DNA from: Cupriavidus nantongensis
GTDB lineage: Bacteria > Pseudomonadota > Gammaproteobacteria > Burkholderiales > Burkholderiaceae
Assembly: GCF_001598055.1 (NCBI RefSeq)
Contig: NZ_CP014844.1
Span: 3,065,642-3,129,641, forward strand
Length of the DNA stretch: 64,000 bases
Direction of reading: 5' to 3'
Shown: positions 61,767-64,000 of the stretch, piece after piece
Position numbering within the stretch: position 1 is the first letter of the stretch
How the letters are laid out: each line of letters starts with the position of its first letter
The notes under the pieces: model-generated
Told to the model about the DNA's origin: nothing
The model's input: the letters and a program-made list of their open reading frames with translations, nothing else
Databases searched by the model: none
Program-made: the position numbers and the translations under genes

Positions 61767-62117
61767 ATGAACGCTCCCCTCGTCACCGATGCGCAGCGCG
61801 CCGCGCTGCTGGTGAACGGGCGGCTTGCCGCCGCCGGCGAATCGCTCGACCCGTTGCCGGTCGTGCGGCTGTTTACTCCCGATGCGCACGCCACTTGGCT
61901 GCTGACCTCGCTCGATCCCATTGACGGTGACACGGCCTATGGCCTGATCGACCTGGGAATCAGCCTGCCCGAGTTGGGCCGCGTGAAGCTGTCTGACCTA
62001 GCCTCCATCGTCGGGCCACGCCAACAACCTGTGATGCGGGATCGGTATTTCCAGGCAGTGCGCCCGCTGTCGGAATACCTGCGGTTGGCGCAGGAGAACG
62101 GTTCCATCGTCGATTGA
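61767..62117 (+). CDS. DUF2958 domain-containing protein
   Basis: A 116-aa ICE protein: FTPDAHATWLLTSLDPIDGDTAYGLIDLGISLPELGRVKLSDLASI and MRDRYFQAVRPLSEYLRLAQENG are DUF2958 marks. CAGGAG supports the start at 61767. It is part of the ICE backbone; function unknown. Confidence 0.92.
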   Translation: MNAPLVTDAQRAALLVNGRLAAAGESLDPLPVVRLFTPDAHATWLLTSLDPIDGDTAYGLIDLGISLPELGRVKLSDLASIVGPRQQPVMRDRYFQAVRPLSEYLRLAQENGSIVD

Positions 62118-62447
62118 ACCGCTCGCACCCCGGCCAAGTCGGGCGCATTCAGACTATTTCGGTCTTGCTCCAGACCTATCCGGTCTTAATCAGCACTCTT
62201 GCACCAAACCTGTGCGGGCGCGGCAGAAACAGTCACGATCTTTCATGCGGCTTGCGGCACGGTGTTCAGTGCCGCATGACGTTTGGATGCCATGCGGCCG
62301 TCGCATTCGGACGGAATTCACAACATGCCGGAGCCATCCAGTCTTGACACCAATTGTTACAGCCTAACCGGATTTCTACTTTGATTTGATGCTCCCGCAT
62401 GTTCGACGCCGTGGCGACGTTCCTGCTGTTCGACAGGAGCTTTCGTC
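62118..62447. other. Intergenic region before the DUF2285 gene, with candidate iterons
   Basis: 330 bp without a gene. It contains two adjacent 21-bp direct repeats (62150-62170 and 62171-62191) related to CAGACctatcCGGTCTT, and a palindrome around GCGGCTTGCGGCAC/GTGCCGCATG (62252-62279). It may be the control or replication region of the downstream alpA/repA genes. Confidence 0.5.
62150..62191. repeat. Two tandem 21-bp repeats
   Basis: Unit 1 (62150-62170) and unit 2 (62171-62191) agree at 15 of 21 positions. Each contains CAGAC and CGGTCTT, which are partly self-complementary (AGACC/GGTCT). They could be iterons of the replication system or operators for the DUF2285/AlpA proteins. Confidence 0.55.
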
Positions 62448-63224
62448 ATGGTCAGTCCTCATCATTTCGCGCACTGGTATCCGACTGCCGCTTACCTCTA
62501 CATCCTGGGGCTGGATACGCTTGCACTGGCCTGGGAGTACCTGCGCAGGCATCCAGACTACCGGCTCGACTGGCTGCGCCGTCATCGCCGCCCGCAAGCC
62601 GCTCAGCACGCGGCGCATCGCTGGGGCTTGCGCCTGCTGGAAGACCCGGCCCTGGATGCGCGCGACGCGCATCCGGCCTGGCAGCCCGGCCACGCAGCCG
62701 TGGTGCAGCTCTACCCCGATGCCGACCCGCCCGTGGATGCGGAGTCTTTCGCGTTCTGGCGTATCCCTGGCCACAAGCAACTGCTCCACGACGGCAAGGG
62801 GCTGGCGCTCACCGCGCGCAGCCCCGGCCATTGCCTGCGCTTCGCGCTCGCGCCTGGACTGGAAGACGGCATGGCTGTCGCCTATGCCCACCGCGGCGGC
62901 GCCGCCGCGCCCGCACGCGGTCATGTGTCCGGCCCAGCACTGGCCGATGCCAGACCGAGGCCGACACCGGGCGCGCTGCTGGAACTGCACACCTTGCAGG
63001 CGCTCGACGCGACCCTGGCGGGCGCGTCCTTGCGCGACGTGGCCGAAGGGCTGTTCGGCGCTGATGCCGTGGCCGCCGACTGGCACGCCGATGGCGACCT
63101 GCGCGCCCGCGTGCGCCGCCTGGCGCGGCGCGGCGATGCGTTGATGCGCGGCGGCTATCGCCGCTTAGCACAACTGCCGCTGCTTGAGAAGGGACGTTTT
63201 GAAGAGGACGCAAAACGTCCCTGA
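62448..63224 (+). CDS. DUF2285 domain-containing protein
   Basis: A 258-aa protein: the N-terminal transcription-regulator-like part (WYPTAAYLYILGLDTLALAWEYLRRHPDYRLDW) and a C-terminal DUF2285 domain (GALLELHTLQALDATLAGASLRDVAEGLFG ... DLRARVRRLARRGDALMRGGYRRL) with HTH character. Members sit beside AlpA and RepA in ICEs. AGGAG precedes 62448. A regulator of replication or transfer genes is likely. Confidence 0.88.
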   Translation: MVSPHHFAHWYPTAAYLYILGLDTLALAWEYLRRHPDYRLDWLRRHRRPQAAQHAAHRWGLRLLEDPALDARDAHPAWQPGHAAVVQLYPDADPPVDAESFAFWRIPGHKQLLHDGKGLALTARSPGHCLRFALAPGLEDGMAVAYAHRGGAAAPARGHVSGPALADARPRPTPGALLELHTLQALDATLAGASLRDVAEGLFGADAVAADWHADGDLRARVRRLARRGDALMRGGYRRLAQLPLLEKGRFEEDAKRP

Positions 63225-63308
63225 GCAACAGAGCTTCGTTTTCTGAGACTGCCTCCATCCGGTCGCGCTGTGTGGCCGGTCGTTTTTCAACCGATGGAGG
63301 TTCACACC

Positions 63309-63590
63309 ATGCGTCCCGCTCCCTTGCGGCCTGCCGCCGCTGTCTCGACTGCTGCCGCGCAGCCTCAACGCTACCTGACCAACGACGAAGCCGCCGAATA
63401 CCTGCGCCTGTCACCGCGCACGCTGGAAAAGCAGCGCGTGATCGGCGGCGGCCCGCGCTTTCGCAAGTTCGGTCGCCGCGTCATGTACGCCGTGGCCGAC
63501 CTCGACGCTTGGGCGGCTGATCGCAGCTTCGAGACGACTTCCGATCCCGAGTACGCCGAGCACCACTCGGCCGACAGCCGTGCGCGCTGA
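63309..63590 (+). CDS. Helix-turn-helix protein, AlpA/excisionase-like
   Basis: A 93-aa protein with a MerR/excisionase-type winged HTH: RYLTNDEAAEYLRLSPRTLEKQRVIGGGPRFRKFGRRVMYAVADLDAWAADR. GGAGG upstream supports the start at 63309. Such proteins next to repA help in directionality or transcription control of the element. Confidence 0.88.
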   Translation: MRPAPLRPAAAVSTAAAQPQRYLTNDEAAEYLRLSPRTLEKQRVIGGGPRFRKFGRRVMYAVADLDAWAADRSFETTSDPEYAEHHSADSRAR

Positions 63591-63604
63591 TCGCTTGCGC
63601 GCGG

Positions 63605-64000
63605 ATGGCCTTCGCCATGTCCAGCCCTGCGCTGCCGTCCCGGCAGCGGCCCGTGCCGGAGCGCGAACAGCTCGACCTGTTCCGCGCCTTGCCGGGCGAC
63701 ATGGCGCCGCGCGACAGCCAGGACTTGATGGCCTTTCCGTTCTTCTCGCTGGCGAAGTCGCGGCGCGTCGCGCCGATCGACTTCCGGGCGGGGAACGTCA
63801 CGATCCGCGTGGAGGGCACGGCCGAGCACGGCATCGCCACGATCTGGGATGCGGACGTGCTGATCTGGGCGGCCTCGCAGATCGTGGAAGCGCGCGATGC
63901 GGGCTTGCGCCCGTCGCGGCTGATGCAGGCCACGCCTTACGAGATCCTGCGCTTCATCGGGCGCGGTACGTCGCTGCGCGACTACCAGCGCCTCAAGGCC
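63605..64000 (+). CDS. repA: Replication initiator protein RepA (partial, cut by window edge)
   Basis: 132 codons are visible. MSSPALPSRQRPVPEREQLDLFRALPGDMAPRDSQDLMAFPFFSLAKSRR and ATIWDADVLIWAASQIVEARDAGLRPSRLMQATPYEILRFIGRGT are marks of the Tn4371-type RepA. It initiates replication of the excised element. An internal ATG at 63617 is an alternative start; neither has a clear ribosome-binding site. The rest lies beyond the window. Confidence 0.88.
   Translation, partial: MAFAMSSPALPSRQRPVPEREQLDLFRALPGDMAPRDSQDLMAFPFFSLAKSRRVAPIDFRAGNVTIRVEGTAEHGIATIWDADVLIWAASQIVEARDAGLRPSRLMQATPYEILRFIGRGTSLRDYQRLKA

Larger units (their letters stand above)
41984..64000 (+). mobile_element. Left part of a Tn4371-family integrative and conjugative element
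   Basis: Backbone evidence: a tyrosine integrase at the edge, then DUF932, a large ParB, DUF736, DUF2958, DUF2285, an AlpA-like HTH and RepA, an order seen in Tn4371-like ICEs. The cargo is interspersed and made mostly of nucleases and ATPases on the minus strand or in separate operons. Transfer (tra/trb) genes are expected beyond 64,000. The left boundary is inferred from position and the att-like octamer. Confidence 0.85.

Overview
The first ~42 kb is GC-rich, densely packed chromosome of a Cupriavidus/Ralstonia-type betaproteobacterium. Pointers are a second-type acetoacetyl-CoA reductase next to a phasin (PHB metabolism), a Bug/TctC solute-binding protein, a class A malate synthase with its own LysR regulator, and the overall gene style. 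The genus is an inference from protein resemblance; no rRNA lies in the window.

Chromosomal part (1-41,980). 1-10.5 kb: a minus-strand peptide/glutathione import and degradation operon, in transcription order RpiR-type regulator, isoaspartyl peptidase, GsiA-like double ATPase, periplasmic binding protein, two permeases, P1-family aminopeptidase, DppA-like D-aminopeptidase. A small unknown gene and a cut DUF2817 peptidase follow. 10.7-24.3 kb: housekeeping genes (ABC-F factor, DsbB, GNAT, RadA, Alr, LplT, DUF1853, type-4 uracil-DNA glycosylase, RimI, TsaB, acyl-CoA-binding protein, MFS exporter, SRPBCC protein). 24.5-27.2 kb: VOC protein, MazEF pair, orphan MetQ-like binding protein, and tRNA-Leu(CAG) followed by two 150/151-bp tandem repeats, each beginning with the last 20 bp of the tRNA gene. 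27.3-36.6 kb: assorted metabolic and envelope genes. 36.8-41.9 kb: phasin, malate synthase with a haloacid dehalogenase and divergent LysR regulator, and a universal stress protein.

Mobile part (~41,984 to beyond 64,000). A phage-type tyrosine integrase just after the stress-protein terminator opens an element of the Tn4371 ICE family. The recognisable backbone is Int, DUF932, ParB, DUF736, DUF2958, DUF2285, an AlpA-like HTH protein and the start of RepA. Transfer genes would lie beyond the right edge. Between and within these backbone genes sits anti-phage-type cargo: a YhcG/DUF1016 nuclease, a three-gene ABC-ATPase system that looks like an ABC-three-component (ABC-3C) system, an Mrr-like restriction endonuclease, a Gabija-like OLD nuclease/UvrD helicase pair, and an XRE regulator with an HNH_5 nuclease-like protein. 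A group II intron with an intact reverse transcriptase sits just upstream of the Mrr-like gene. Its 5' boundary is supported by matching EBS1/IBS1 and EBS2/IBS2 pairs, its 3' end by a 34-nt domain V.

Main candidates for something new: the rtT-like repeats behind tRNA-Leu; the ABC-3C, Mrr-like and XRE-HNH modules in the ICE cargo; and two long non-coding, stem-loop-rich leaders in front of the DUF932 and DUF736 genes that share an 18-nt word.
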